A DNA stretch of 32,832 bases from Alphaproteobacteria bacterium (GTDB lineage: Bacteria > Pseudomonadota > Alphaproteobacteria > Sphingomonadales > Sphingomonadaceae). The stretch is from the NCBI GenBank assembly GCA_028293025.1, contig JAQGLF010000042.1, forward strand, positions 1 to 32,832. The letters are read 5' to 3'. Positions within the stretch are counted from its first letter, which is position 1, and each line of letters starts with the position of its first letter. Under the pieces are notes generated by a model. It saw nothing but the letters and a program-made list of their open reading frames with translations. It was not told the DNA's origin and ran no database searches. Both the position numbers and the translations under genes were made by a program. Shown piece by piece: positions 1 to 9,790 of this stretch.

Positions 1-523
1 CCGAGCCCTGGATGATGTGGATGTTATCGCCATCAAAGTCATACTTCGAAAGAAGCTCGCGGATTTCCATTTCGACGAGTTCCAGAATTTCTGGATCATC
101 GACGAGATCGACCTTGTTCATGAACACGACGAGCTGCGGCACGCCGACCTGACGGGCGAGCAGGATGTGCTCGCGGGTCTGCGGCATCGGGCCGTCGGTG
201 GCCGACACGACCAGGATCGCGCCGTCCATCTGCGCGGCGCCGGTAATCATGTTCTTCACATAATCGGCGTGGCCCGGGCAATCGACGTGGGCGTAGTGGC
301 GCGCCGCGGTCTCATATTCGACATGGGCGGTCGAGATGGTGATGCCGCGCTCGCGCTCTTCCGGCGCCTTGTCGATATTGTCGTAGCTGGTGAAGGTGGC
401 GCCGCCGCTCTCGGCGAGGACCTTGGTGATCGCCGCGGTGAGCGACGTCTTGCCATGGTCGACGTGACCGATGGTGCCGATGTTGCAGTGCGGCTTCGTC
501 CGCTCGAATTTCGCTTTGGCCAT
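1..523 (-). CDS. tuf: Elongation factor Tu (N-terminal part, runs off window)
   Basis: EF-Tu is the GTPase that delivers aminoacyl-tRNA to the ribosomal A site. Reading the minus strand from the ATG at 523 gives [19 protein letters not shown], followed by the P-loop GHVDHGKT, the effector segment ERERGITIS, the G3 motif DCPGH and the G4 motif NKVD. About 174 codons are present, so only most of the GTPase domain is seen; the rest lies left of base 1. The ORF track lacks it because no stop codon falls in the window. It follows fusA after 47 nt, the classical last gene of the str operon. Whether a second tuf copy exists elsewhere cannot be told from here. Confidence 0.98.
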   Translation of the reverse strand, partial: MAKAKFERTKPHCNIGTIGHVDHGKTSLTAAITKVLAESGGATFTSYDNIDKAPEERERGITISTAHVEYETAARHYAHVDCPGHADYVKNMITGAAQMDGAILVVSATDGPMPQTREHILLARQVGVPQLVVFMNKVDLVDDPEILELVEMEIRELLSKYDFDGDNIHIIQGS

Positions 524-570
524 TTCCCTAACCCTCGTTCTTTCTATCCAAAATCAAATGCTTCAGGCGC

Positions 571-2646
<2,076 letters not shown>

Positions 2647-2709
2647 GATCTGCAAACTCCAATGTCGGGAGTCAGGCCGGGCCTGACACCGACGATATAG
2701 GGATTAAAA

Positions 2710-3198
<489 letters not shown>

Positions 3199-3230
3199 TC
3201 AGCCGGGTCCGGAACCTGTCCGGGGCTTAC

Positions 3231-3307
3231 TCTGTGCGGGCTTGCACCCGCTCGGTAGACCCCGGCCTGCGCCGGGGCAGCTCTACGCGGGCTCGCGCCC
3301 GCTCGGT
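3231..3307. repeat. Pair of 50-bp-spaced direct repeats with GC hairpin, rpsL-rpsG gap
   Basis: Two near-identical 26-nt stretches (GCGGGCTTGCACCCGCTCGG and GCGGGCTCGCGCCCGCTCGG at their core) lie 50 bp apart. Each is itself a small inverted repeat (GCGGGC..GCCCGC or close). Between them is the stem CCCCGGC/GCCGGGG with loop CTGC. The stem resembles one arm of repeat family B (CCCGGCGGAGGCCGGG) described elsewhere in this window, so it may be a solitary repeat arm. The position between rpsL and rpsG would place several hairpins in the polycistronic str mRNA. Confidence 0.6.
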
Positions 3308-3678
3308 TACTTCGGACGCTTGGCGCCGTATTTCGAGCGGGACTGGCGGCGATCCTTGACACCCTGGGTGTCGAGAACGCCGCGCAGGACGTGATAGCGG
3401 ACGCCGGGCAGGTCGCGCACGCGGCCGCCGCGGATCAGGACCACGCTATGCTCCTGGAGGTTGTGCCCCTCGCCGGGAATGTAGCTGATCACCTCGCGCT
3501 GGTTGGTGAGGCGGACCTTGGCCACCTTGCGAAGCGCCGAGTTCGGCTTCTTCGGCGTGGTGGTGTAGACGCGGGTGCAGACGCCGCGCTTCTGCGGATT
3601 CTGCTCCATCGCAGGGACCTTGGATTTGGCCTTCTGCGGCTCGCGACCCTTGCGGATCAGCTGGTTGATCGTCGGCAT
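3307..3678 (-). CDS. rpsL: 30S ribosomal protein S12
   Basis: S12 sits at the decoding centre and shapes translational accuracy. The 123-residue product contains [36 protein letters not shown] and ends [10 protein letters not shown], the full family signature. I chose the ATG at 3678 ([11 protein letters not shown]), not the upstream one in the ORF track, because it matches the family N-terminus and has a purine-rich GAAGGAAGTGAAGGG just upstream. Lys43 and Lys44 are present, but position 88 (E. coli numbering with Met1) is Arg: the loop reads GGRVRDLPG where E. coli has GGRVKDLPG. Substitutions at K88, including Arg, are known streptomycin-resistance changes. First gene of the str operon. 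Confidence 0.98.
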   Translation of the reverse strand: MPTINQLIRKGREPQKAKSKVPAMEQNPQKRGVCTRVYTTTPKKPNSALRKVAKVRLTNQREVISYIPGEGHNLQEHSVVLIRGGRVRDLPGVRYHVLRGVLDTQGVKDRRQSRSKYGAKRPK

Positions 3679-3717
3679 GAAGCCCTTCACTTCCTTCAAG
3701 TTACTTTACCGAGGCGC

Positions 3718-3765
3718 AAAAAACGCAAGCAACCGGGGCGGCCTTGCGGCCCCCTGGCCCTTGCG
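3718..3765 (-). promoter_or_regulatory. Terminator-like leader structure upstream of rpsL
   Basis: On the minus strand the str leader reads CGCAAG, then a strong hairpin GGGGGCC-GCAA-GGCCGCCCC closed by a GNRA-type loop, then CTTGCG followed directly by TTTTTTG. The outer CGCAAG/CTTGCG pair plus six Ts has the form of an intrinsic terminator, yet it lies about 40 nt before the rpsL start codon and downstream of the only good promoter seen. It is therefore a candidate attenuator. Alternatively it is a terminator of the upstream DUF5946 transcript, with rpsL driven by a promoter I have missed. No competing antiterminator pairing was worked out. Confidence 0.5.
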
Positions 3766-3852
3766 ACGCAACAGCAATGTTCAAGCTCTTGTCGCCCGCT
3801 GCGGGAAGGCATGGTTTCTCAACGAGAATCCCGCCGTCCCCGGGCGAGCCGG

Positions 3853-3881
3853 CCTATAGCCGCGAGCGCCATATGGGTCAA
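3853..3881 (-). promoter_or_regulatory. Sigma70-type promoter of the str operon
   Basis: On the minus strand TTGACC (3881-3876) is followed after exactly 17 nt by TATAGG (3858-3853), a near-consensus housekeeping promoter. Transcription would begin near 3846 and give a leader of about 170 nt before rpsL. The -35 box overlaps the last codons and stop of the DUF5946 gene, which lies upstream on the same strand. Confidence 0.75.
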
Positions 3882-4378
3882 CGGGCCAGATTTGTGAAGG
3901 GCGCCGCCTCGCCTCCCGCCGCTTCGGCGACCCAGCGGCGCGCCAGCGGCTGCAGGTCGGCATAGGCCGTCCAGGTGGATTCCGCCCAGGCGCGGACCGC
4001 CTTTCCCCACGCCATGGCATCGCTTTCCTGCGGAAGGTCGCCGATCGTCATCGTGCCGAACCGGTCCGGCAGAGGCGGCTTGTCGAGCCGGCGCTCGCCG
4101 TTCAGCCAGCGGTGGAGCCGCTCCGGCCCCACCGCCGCGGCCGCCCCGCCCTCGAGCATCCAGCAAAGGCCGGCGAGGTGGGCGGCGAGCGACTTGGCCG
4201 AGGCGCAGAAATCCTCCGGATGCTGCAGGCAATAGGTGTCGACGAACATGCGGTGCGCGCGGAAGAAGAGCGGATCGGAGAAGTCGCGGGCGAGAAATGC
4301 CTCGAAGCGCGCCCGGCAGCCCCGCCGGCCACCCGCCGTCGCCCAGCCGCATCGGTCGCAGGCCTCCGTCGCGATCAT
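3878..4378 (-). CDS. DUF5946 family protein
   Basis: The 166-residue product is recognised as DUF5946 from its layout: an N-terminal CDRCGW Cys pair, then GCRARFEAFLARDFSDPLFFRAHR, an YCLQHPEDFCASAKSLAAHLAGLCW block with His and Cys, and a helical remainder. The Cys/His pattern suggests a bound metal, but no catalytic role is established for the family. There is no signal peptide or membrane segment, so it should be cytoplasmic. It ends on top of the str promoter. No strong ribosome binding site is visible before the ATG at 4378; that start is chosen because the Cys pair follows at once. Function unknown. Confidence 0.75.
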   Translation of the reverse strand: MIATEACDRCGWATAGGRRGCRARFEAFLARDFSDPLFFRAHRMFVDTYCLQHPEDFCASAKSLAAHLAGLCWMLEGGAAAAVGPERLHRWLNGERRLDKPPLPDRFGTMTIGDLPQESDAMAWGKAVRAWAESTWTAYADLQPLARRWVAEAAGGEAAPFTNLAR

Positions 4379-4489
4379 GTCGGGGGACTGCCACCAAGTG
4401 CGTCGCCCGGCAACGCCGGTGCACCGGATCCTTCCGCTCTCCTTGCCGGACCGGACAACCGCAGAGCCGGGGTGGCTATGCGTGTTTCG

Positions 4490-5935
4490 TCAGTCCGCCG
4501 GGCCGCCGATGGGCGCGATGCGGGCTCCGGCGCCGGCGGGGCCCCGCAGGAAGCGCGCCGAGGCGGCGAGCGCGAGCTCTCGCGCCTCGCCGGCGGTGGC
4601 TGGAGGCGCCGAGGCCGGCGCCGCCCGCGCCATCAGCCGGGCATGTTCGGGAATGCGGGCGGATCCGGTGGGAAGCTTCAGCGCCGCCTCGGCGAGCGAG
4701 CGCTGCATGTTGTTCGGCGGCGCCGCCTCGGCGGCGGCGAGCTCGGCCGGCTTGGCCGCGACGTTCGGCATCGAGGTGTGCGACGGCCCGTCATTGGTCG
4801 GCGCCGGCAAAGAGAGCGCGGCGAGCAGGTCGGGCGCGACGGCATCGCGCGCAGTCAGCGGTCCTCCCAGGCCGAAGAGGTTGCGCAAAGTCGCCAGGAT
4901 GGAGGTGTGGTCGAACGGATAATGCGCGCCCGCCGGCGGCCGGATCACCGACCCGGGCGGGATCCAGGGCGATATCAGCACCGCGGGAACGCGCACCCCG
5001 TAGCGATCGAAAGCGAATTTGTTGGGGTGGAAGCCGTCCGGGGACACGGCCGCGGGCGGCGGCACATGGTCGTAAATCCCGCCATGCTCGTCATAGGTGA
5101 TGATGAACAAGGTGCGGTCCCAGCCCGGACCGGTCCGAAGCGCCTGGTAGCAGCGGGCGATGAGCCGCTCGCCATAGCCGACGTCGTGCGAGGGGTGCTG
5201 ATCGTTGGGCGGCGACGTCAGCGGCAGCACGAAATAGCGCGGCTCGATGAAGCTGTAATTGGGCAGATTGCCAGTCCGCGCGTCTTCCAGGAAGTCCGGG
5301 TTGAAGTCGTACAAATGGTCGGGAACCTCGCTCCAGATCTGGGAGAGGAGCACCGCGGCGTGCGAAACGTCGTGACGGTAGATTCTCCAGCTGCGCTTCT
5401 TCTGCGTCAGGCGGTTGAAGATCGTCGGCATCTTGTACGGCGCATGGGATGCCGTGTTGTTGACATAGCCGCCGCCGGTGCCGGTATGGACGAAGAAGCG
5501 GTTCGGCCAGGTCTGGTTGGGCGCGGAGGCGTGCCACCGGTCGGAGACGCCGAAGCTTCGCGCCAGCTCCGTGATCACGGGCACTTGCTGGGGAGAGAAG
5601 CCGTGCATAGGCGTCTCGGGAACGACGCCCTGGCGCTTCATATAGTTCGACACGAAGCCCGACATCGTCGCCGGGGCGCCGGGAGCGGCGCCGTCGCCGA
5701 ATATCTGCTCGCTGATATCGAGAAAAGATTCGCCGGTTCCGGGCTTGGGGATGGTCATCAGACCCGGGGTCGTCGCGTCGCCGGCCCAGACCTTCACCTG
5801 GCCGCCGTTCCAAGGATTGGACTCGTCGCCCGTCAGGCCGTCGAAGGTCGGTCCAGGCAGGTAAAGCCGTCCCAGCATCGAATCGAAGGACCGGTTCTCA
5901 AGCATGAGAACCACCACATGATCGATCAGCGCCAT
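4490..5935 (-). CDS. Phosphoesterase / phospholipase C-like alkaline phosphatase-superfamily protein
   Basis: The 481-residue product belongs to the phosphoesterase family that includes bacterial phospholipases C and acid phosphatase AcpA. It starts MALIDHVVVLMLENRSFD, whose ENRSFD is the family metal/nucleophile motif, and later has TYDEHGGIYDHVPPP (metal-binding Asp/His) and HTGTGGGYVNN. The ORF track extends to 6229, but the ATG at 5935 is preceded by AAGGGGAGAGAG at ideal spacing and the added N-terminus is not signal-like. Without it the enzyme has no Sec or Tat signal peptide, unusual for a family that is mostly exported. Likely substrate is a phosphodiester or phosphomonoester; phospholipid is only one possibility. 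The C-terminus is Ala/Pro-rich. Confidence 0.85.
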   Translation of the reverse strand: MALIDHVVVLMLENRSFDSMLGRLYLPGPTFDGLTGDESNPWNGGQVKVWAGDATTPGLMTIPKPGTGESFLDISEQIFGDGAAPGAPATMSGFVSNYMKRQGVVPETPMHGFSPQQVPVITELARSFGVSDRWHASAPNQTWPNRFFVHTGTGGGYVNNTASHAPYKMPTIFNRLTQKKRSWRIYRHDVSHAAVLLSQIWSEVPDHLYDFNPDFLEDARTGNLPNYSFIEPRYFVLPLTSPPNDQHPSHDVGYGERLIARCYQALRTGPGWDRTLFIITYDEHGGIYDHVPPPAAVSPDGFHPNKFAFDRYGVRVPAVLISPWIPPGSVIRPPAGAHYPFDHTSILATLRNLFGLGGPLTARDAVAPDLLAALSLPAPTNDGPSHTSMPNVAAKPAELAAAEAAPPNNMQRSLAEAALKLPTGSARIPEHARLMARAAPASAPPATAGEARELALAASARFLRGPAGAGARIAPIGGPAD

Positions 5936-6420
5936 CGTCTCTCTCCCCTTCGAATCCCCTTGTTTCGACGACTCCGACGCCCGGCCGACCTCGTCGATCG
6001 CTCGATCACACCGGGTGCGGCCGCGCTTGGAAACACCCGGCAATTGGGCTGGCCGGATGACTCGTGATCGGAGCCGCCGATGAAGAGATGCAAATAGCCA
6101 AGTGCGCGCAAATCGATCTGCGGACCGCGCACGATCTCCGTCACGGACGCGCTCGTGCGTGATAGCGGCTGTTCGAATCCTGTATTCGAGCGCACGATTC
6201 CCCCCAGGCTCGCGCAGGGATCGTAACACATATTATCCAGGCGGCAACGCGCCATTCACCCCCATTTCGGGCGGAGTCTTCCTCGCCGGCCGCCCCCTCG
6301 ACTTCCGCTTTACATCGATCCCGCCACTGCCTGCGCCGCCGATGATCCAAATTCGGCAGGTTCTGCCGAATGCCGCGCGCTTTCGTACCAATGCGATTGT
6401 TCCAGAGCGCATCACGAGGC
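5936..6420. other. Gene-free interval between phosphoesterase gene and tRNA-Gln
   Basis: No ORF here has plausible coding character. It should hold the minus-strand promoter of the phosphoesterase gene, but I could not fix one. Two inverted repeats stand out: a perfect 9-bp one (ATTCGGCAG..CTGCCGAAT, listed as a possible terminator) and a weaker TCGTGCG..CGCACGA (6153-6197) with a 31-nt loop. The rest shows no structure I can interpret. Confidence 0.6.
6351..6371 (-). terminator. Possible terminator downstream of tRNA-Gln
   Basis: A perfect 9-bp inverted repeat ATTCGGCAG-GTT-CTGCCGAAT lies 50 nt past the tRNA-Gln 3' end. On the minus strand it is followed by TTTGG only, so the U-tract is weak. 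It could equally be a protein-binding palindrome. Confidence 0.4.
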
Positions 6421-6495
6421 TGGCTGGGGCGGCAGGATTCGAACCTGCGAATGCCGGTACCAAAAACCGGTGCCTTACCACTTGGCGACGCCCCA
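6421..6495 (-). tRNA. tRNA-Gln (anticodon UUG)
   Basis: The minus strand reads TGGGGCG (acceptor 5'), CGCC-AAGTGGTAA-GGC(G) D arm, CCGGT-TTTTGGT-ACCGG anticodon arm with TTG at positions 34-36, GCAGG-TTCGAAT-CCTGC T arm, CGCCCCA acceptor 3', discriminator G and an encoded CCA. All stems pair fully, with the usual U1-A72 pair of tRNA-Gln. The length is 75 nt including CCA. A -10-like TATAAG lies about 20 nt upstream. Confidence 0.97.
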
Positions 6496-6514
6496 ACGGC
6501 CGGTGGGCCGGCGC

Positions 6515-6520
6515 CTTATA
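6515..6520 (-). promoter_or_regulatory. -10 element of tRNA-Gln promoter
   Basis: TATAAG on the minus strand lies 19 nt before the tRNA 5' end, the right distance for a start of transcription a few bases upstream of the tRNA. The base sequence 17 nt further up (CTTCCC) is a poor -35, so the call rests on the -10 alone. Confidence 0.4.
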
Positions 6521-6583
6521 GCGGCCCCTGCACCCCGGGGAAGAGCGGATTGGGCTGGCCTCTCTCCCCGTGGCGCCTTCGCG

Positions 6584-7474
6584 TCAGGCGTTGGACACCC
6601 GCCGGTGCACCAGGTCGAGATAATCCTTGCGCAGCAGCCGGGTCATTTCGCCGACCTCGAAGCGCCAGGGGCCGGCTTCGGCGACGGGGGTCACCTCGGC
6701 GGCGCTGCCGGTGAGGAACATCTGCTCGAAGCTTTCGAGCTCCTCCGGCCAGATCACCCTTTCCTGCACTGCGATGCCGCGCTTCTGCGCCAGTTCGATC
6801 ACGGTCTGCCGGGTGATGCCGTTCAGGAAGCAGTCCGGCACCGGCGTGTGGAGGGCGCCGTCGCGGACGAAGAAGACGTTGGCCCCCGTTCCTTCCGCCA
6901 CCTGGCCGCGCCAGTCGAACATCAAGGCGTCGTCATAGCCTTTCGCCTGCGCGTCGTGCCGGGCCAGCGTGCAGATCATGTAGAGGCCCGCGGCCTTGGA
7001 TTCGGTCGGCGCGGTATAGGGGGCTGGGCGGCGCCATTTGGAGATGTCGAGGCGGAGGCCCTTCATCAGCGCCTCCTCGCCGAAATAGGCGCCCCAATAC
7101 CAGCAGGCGATGGCGAGGTGGATCTTTGACTTCTGCGCCGAAACACCCATCTGCTCGGAGCCGCGCCAAGCGAGCGGACGCATATAGGCATCCTCGAGGT
7201 CGTTCGCCTTCAACACGTCGCGGCAGGCCTGGTCGATCTCCTCGACGCTCCAGGGGATGTCGAAGCCGAGCAGCTCGCCGCTCCTCCTGAGCCGCTTGCT
7301 GTGGTCGGTGAGGCGGAAAATCTCGCCGGCATAGGCCCGCTGCCCCTCGAAGACCGAGGAGGCGTAATGGAGGGCATGGGTGAGGACGTGGACCTCCGCT
7401 TCGCGCCACGGCACCAGCTTGCCGTCCAGCCAGATCCGGCCGTCGCGATCGTCATAGCTGCGCTGGTCGGTCAT
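6584..7474 (-). CDS. ilvE: Branched-chain amino acid aminotransferase
   Basis: This class IV PLP aminotransferase makes the last step of Leu, Ile and Val synthesis, exchanging the amino group between glutamate and the branched 2-oxoacids. The 296-residue product has the family length. The motifs are YASSVFEGQRAY near residue 40, MRPLAWRG near 100, the PLP lysine K160 in PTESKAAGLYM, and the phosphate-binding EGTGANVFFV and LTGSAAEVTPV. The ATG at 7474 has GAGGGCGAAGGA just before it. Its upstream region carries repeat copy A1. It seems to be a single-gene unit; tRNA-Gln follows 88 nt downstream. D-amino acid transaminase is an alternative in this fold, but the motif set fits IlvE better. Confidence 0.93.
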   Translation of the reverse strand: MTDQRSYDDRDGRIWLDGKLVPWREAEVHVLTHALHYASSVFEGQRAYAGEIFRLTDHSKRLRRSGELLGFDIPWSVEEIDQACRDVLKANDLEDAYMRPLAWRGSEQMGVSAQKSKIHLAIACWYWGAYFGEEALMKGLRLDISKWRRPAPYTAPTESKAAGLYMICTLARHDAQAKGYDDALMFDWRGQVAEGTGANVFFVRDGALHTPVPDCFLNGITRQTVIELAQKRGIAVQERVIWPEELESFEQMFLTGSAAEVTPVAEAGPWRFEVGEMTRLLRKDYLDLVHRRVSNA

Positions 7475-7574
7475 TCCTTCGCCCTCGGGTCTCGTCGCGG
7501 CGCGGGATAGGGCCGGGCGGGGGTGGGCGTCAATGTGGAGGAAGTTGCGGCGTCAGAGTCGTTCCGGGGTCCCG

Positions 7575-7664
7575 CGTCATTGCGAGCGGAGCGGAGCAAT
7601 CCGGCGCTGGTCCTGTCGCGAACGCGGGCCGGATTGCCGCGTCGCTTCGCGCCTCGCAATGACG
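7575..7664. repeat. Palindromic repeat family A, copy 1
   Basis: The element opens CGTCATTGCGAGCGGAGCGG and closes with the inverted arm CGTCGCTTCGCGCCTCGCAATGACG. Each arm has its own ATTGC..GCAAT stem, so the whole is two inverted hairpins around a core of about 30 nt. It is 90 bp long and lies in the ilvE upstream region. It matches copies at 13249 and 19923. Confidence 0.9.
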
Positions 7665-7705
7665 GTGTGGGGATTGTCCGACGGCGAAGGCCAGCCGACC
7701 TTCCC

Positions 7706-8659
7706 TCAGCTCCGCCACGCCCTCCCCGACTGGATCAGCCGCTGCCGCGACGTGTTGCCGGGGACGGCGATGTGGGTCGCCGGGTCGTATTCCCGGCCCA
7801 CCGCCGGGCTGCCCTGCGGCACCCAGATCTCCACCCGCGTGTGGGTGTAGGATTCGGGGATGTAGCGGATGTAATAGCCGTCCGGGTGGAGGCTCCAGCG
7901 GCCGGAGGGGATTTCCTGGCTGCCCGGGCCCATCGGCGCCGCGCCGGCGAGGACGGCGGCGCGCTCGAGCTCGGCATAAGTGGCGCCGGGCGTGCTCAGC
8001 ATCCGCCGCAGATTGGCCTCGGCCTCGGCGATCCTGCGCAAGGGAGCGGGCATGTCGAACGGCAAGCCGGAGCCGCTGAGGATGTCGAGCGCGCTGCGGT
8101 TGAGCGAGGCGAGCTGGCGCGGCGAGAGCAAACGCGCGGCGACTGCCTTGTGCTCGCTGCTCAAGTCCTCGAACTTGGCGCGGGCGATGATCGCCCAGAG
8201 CAGGGTCTGGATCAGATGCTGGTCGATCTCGGGATGGTTCACCGAATTGCGGACGATCGTCATCACCGCGTCCTGCGCCGGGCCCCTGGGCGGCGCGTAG
8301 AGATAGCCGTCGCCGCCGCCCGGCCCGTGGGTGCCGGCGTGGAGGCAATAGCTCTGGTCGAGCAAGGCATAATAACCGGGCTGGAGGACGAAGCCGCCAT
8401 TGGGCGTGCGCTGGAGCTGCATCAGCGCGCGCAAAGCCTCGCGCGGGGAGAAGCCGTCCTTGGTTGGATCGCCCCATTTTGCATCGGGGAGGCTGGTGGT
8501 GATCGGCTCCTTGCCGCCGAGGAAGTTCGGGACCGGCGCATTCTGGCCGAGCCGGCCGAGCGCATGGCCGAGGCCGCCGAGCTGGGCGGGCGCCGGGGTG
8601 CCGACGCAAAGGATGAGCGCCGCGGCCGCGGCCGCACGGAGCGTGGTGGCGATTTTCAT
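7706..8659 (-). CDS. Secreted protein of unknown function
   Basis: The 317-residue product starts MKIATTLRAAAAAALILCVG and has a clear Sec signal peptide with likely cleavage after PAPAQ near residue 25. I do not recognise the family. Mature features include a GF..REALRALMQLQRTPNGGF segment, a Gly-rich HAGTHGPGGGDGYLY, a helical HPEIDQHLIQTLLWAIIARAKF region and a C-terminal section rich in aromatic residues (GRWSLHPDGYYIRYIPES) ending in a Thr/Val-rich part that looks beta-structured. There are few cysteines and no membrane helix after the signal, so it should be periplasmic or extracellular. A G-rich stretch precedes the ATG. It lies between ilvE and proC, which gives no functional clue. 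Confidence 0.75.
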   Translation of the reverse strand: MKIATTLRAAAAAALILCVGTPAPAQLGGLGHALGRLGQNAPVPNFLGGKEPITTSLPDAKWGDPTKDGFSPREALRALMQLQRTPNGGFVLQPGYYALLDQSYCLHAGTHGPGGGDGYLYAPPRGPAQDAVMTIVRNSVNHPEIDQHLIQTLLWAIIARAKFEDLSSEHKAVAARLLSPRQLASLNRSALDILSGSGLPFDMPAPLRRIAEAEANLRRMLSTPGATYAELERAAVLAGAAPMGPGSQEIPSGRWSLHPDGYYIRYIPESYTHTRVEIWVPQGSPAVGREYDPATHIAVPGNTSRQRLIQSGRAWRS

Positions 8660-8770
8660 GTGGCTGGCCCCCCTGATCGCGAGGAAAAGCGCCCCCGCTC
8701 TCCCTTCCAGAGCGCGAGATTAACCCAAACGGGCGCCGGGCGGAAGCGAATGGTGTGGAGCTGGAGCGGG

Positions 8771-9598
8771 TCAGGAAGCGGGCTTGCGCGCCGCCTCGGC
8801 CATTTCGATCCCGCGGCGGCGGGAGGCATCGAGGGTGCGCAGCAGCAGCGGGCGCAGGCCCTCCTCGGCATCGAGCATCTTCAGCCCCGCCTCGGTGGTG
8901 CCGCCGGGGCTGGCGACGCGGCGGGCGAGCTCGGCCGGCGGCTCGGGAGAGGCGGCGGCGAGCGCGGCGGCGCCCTCTGCCATGAATACGGCCAGACGGC
9001 GCGCCTGGTCCTCCGGCAGGCCGAGGGCGGCGGCGGCCTCGGTGAGCGCATCGAGGAAGCGGTAGAGGAAGGCGGGGGCGGCGGCGGTGAGGTGGCCGGC
9101 GAGGGCGAACAGGGCCTCGTCGTCGATCCATTCGACATGGCCGAGCGCCGCCATCAGCCGCTCGATCGTGGCGCGGGCGGCGGGCTCGGCGTCCCGGGAA
9201 TGGAGGCCGACGACGCCTTTGCGCAAAGCGACGGGCGTGTTGGGCATGGCGCGGACGATGGCTCGCGGCACGGGGAAACGCTGCCGCAACGCCTCGACCT
9301 CGACGCCGGCGAGGATCGAGACGAGGATCGTTTCCGGCGCGAGCACGGGAGCAAGGGCCGGGGCGACCTCGTCCAGCTTCTGCGGCTTGACGCCGAGCAG
9401 GACGAGCGCCGGCACCTCGTCCTCCGGCAGCATCGTGAGGACCCGAACCCCCCGCCCCACCGGTCGCCCGCTCGGCCGCACAACCGTGATCTCGCCCGGA
9501 TGGGCGCCGGCATCGAGCCAGCCGGTCAGCATCGCCCCCGCCATATTGCCGCAGCCGATCAGGAAGAGGGGTCCGGGAAGAAGGGGGGAGTCGGTCAT
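8771..9598 (-). CDS. proC: Pyrroline-5-carboxylate reductase
   Basis: This enzyme carries out the last step of proline synthesis, NAD(P)H-dependent reduction of pyrroline-5-carboxylate. The 275-residue product is of normal length. The N-terminal Rossmann motif is FLIGCGNMAGAML (residues 13-25), followed by VKPQKL, the VRAMPNTP signature and the C-terminal active-site motif ASPGGTTEAGL that ends the dimerising helical domain. It appears to be a single gene; the upstream side carries repeat B1. Confidence 0.95.
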   Translation of the reverse strand: MTDSPLLPGPLFLIGCGNMAGAMLTGWLDAGAHPGEITVVRPSGRPVGRGVRVLTMLPEDEVPALVLLGVKPQKLDEVAPALAPVLAPETILVSILAGVEVEALRQRFPVPRAIVRAMPNTPVALRKGVVGLHSRDAEPAARATIERLMAALGHVEWIDDEALFALAGHLTAAAPAFLYRFLDALTEAAAALGLPEDQARRLAVFMAEGAAALAAASPEPPAELARRVASPGGTTEAGLKMLDAEEGLRPLLLRTLDASRRRGIEMAEAARKPAS

Positions 9599-9623
9599 GT
9601 GCTTCTCGTCGCCCGGCTATGCT

Positions 9624-9738
9624 CGTCGCCCCAGCGAAGGCTGGGGCCCCAGTGAGAGCCAGCACTTACAGGGTTGCCGGGCGAGGCTCCAGCACCGTGC
9701 GTGCTCTCGCTGGGGCCCCAGCCTCCGCTCGGGCGATG
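9624..9738. repeat. Palindromic repeat family B, copy 1
   Basis: The left arm CGTCGCCCCAGCGAAGGCTGGGGCCCCAGTGAG and the right arm, read in reverse complement as CATCGCCCGAGCGGAGGCTGGGGCCCCAGCGAG, match over most of 33 nt. Each arm contains its own hairpin (CCCAGC GAAG GCTGGG type). The core of about 49 nt between them differs from the other copies. It lies between proC and the GIY-YIG gene and ends 52 nt before the latter's start. Confidence 0.9.
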
Positions 9739-9790
9739 TCTCTTTACGAAGGCGTTGCGAATCTACGCATGGACGGGCAGCGTCGACGCC

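Noticed and set aside
6168-6180. Sequence TGTTCGAATCCTGT resembling a tRNA T-arm, near tRNA-Gln
   Set aside because: Only about 12 nt match, with no acceptor, D or anticodon arm nearby; too short to support a tRNA remnant or attachment site.
6370-6714. Protein-like text GRQDSNLRMPVPKTGALPLGD on the plus strand
   Set aside because: This is the translation of the antisense strand of tRNA-Gln, a common false gene product.
7523-9655. 710-codon plus ORF and 711-codon minus ORF over the secreted protein and proC
   Set aside because: They overlap two better-supported genes, one of which (proC) has clear motifs. The ends are read-through of repeat A1.
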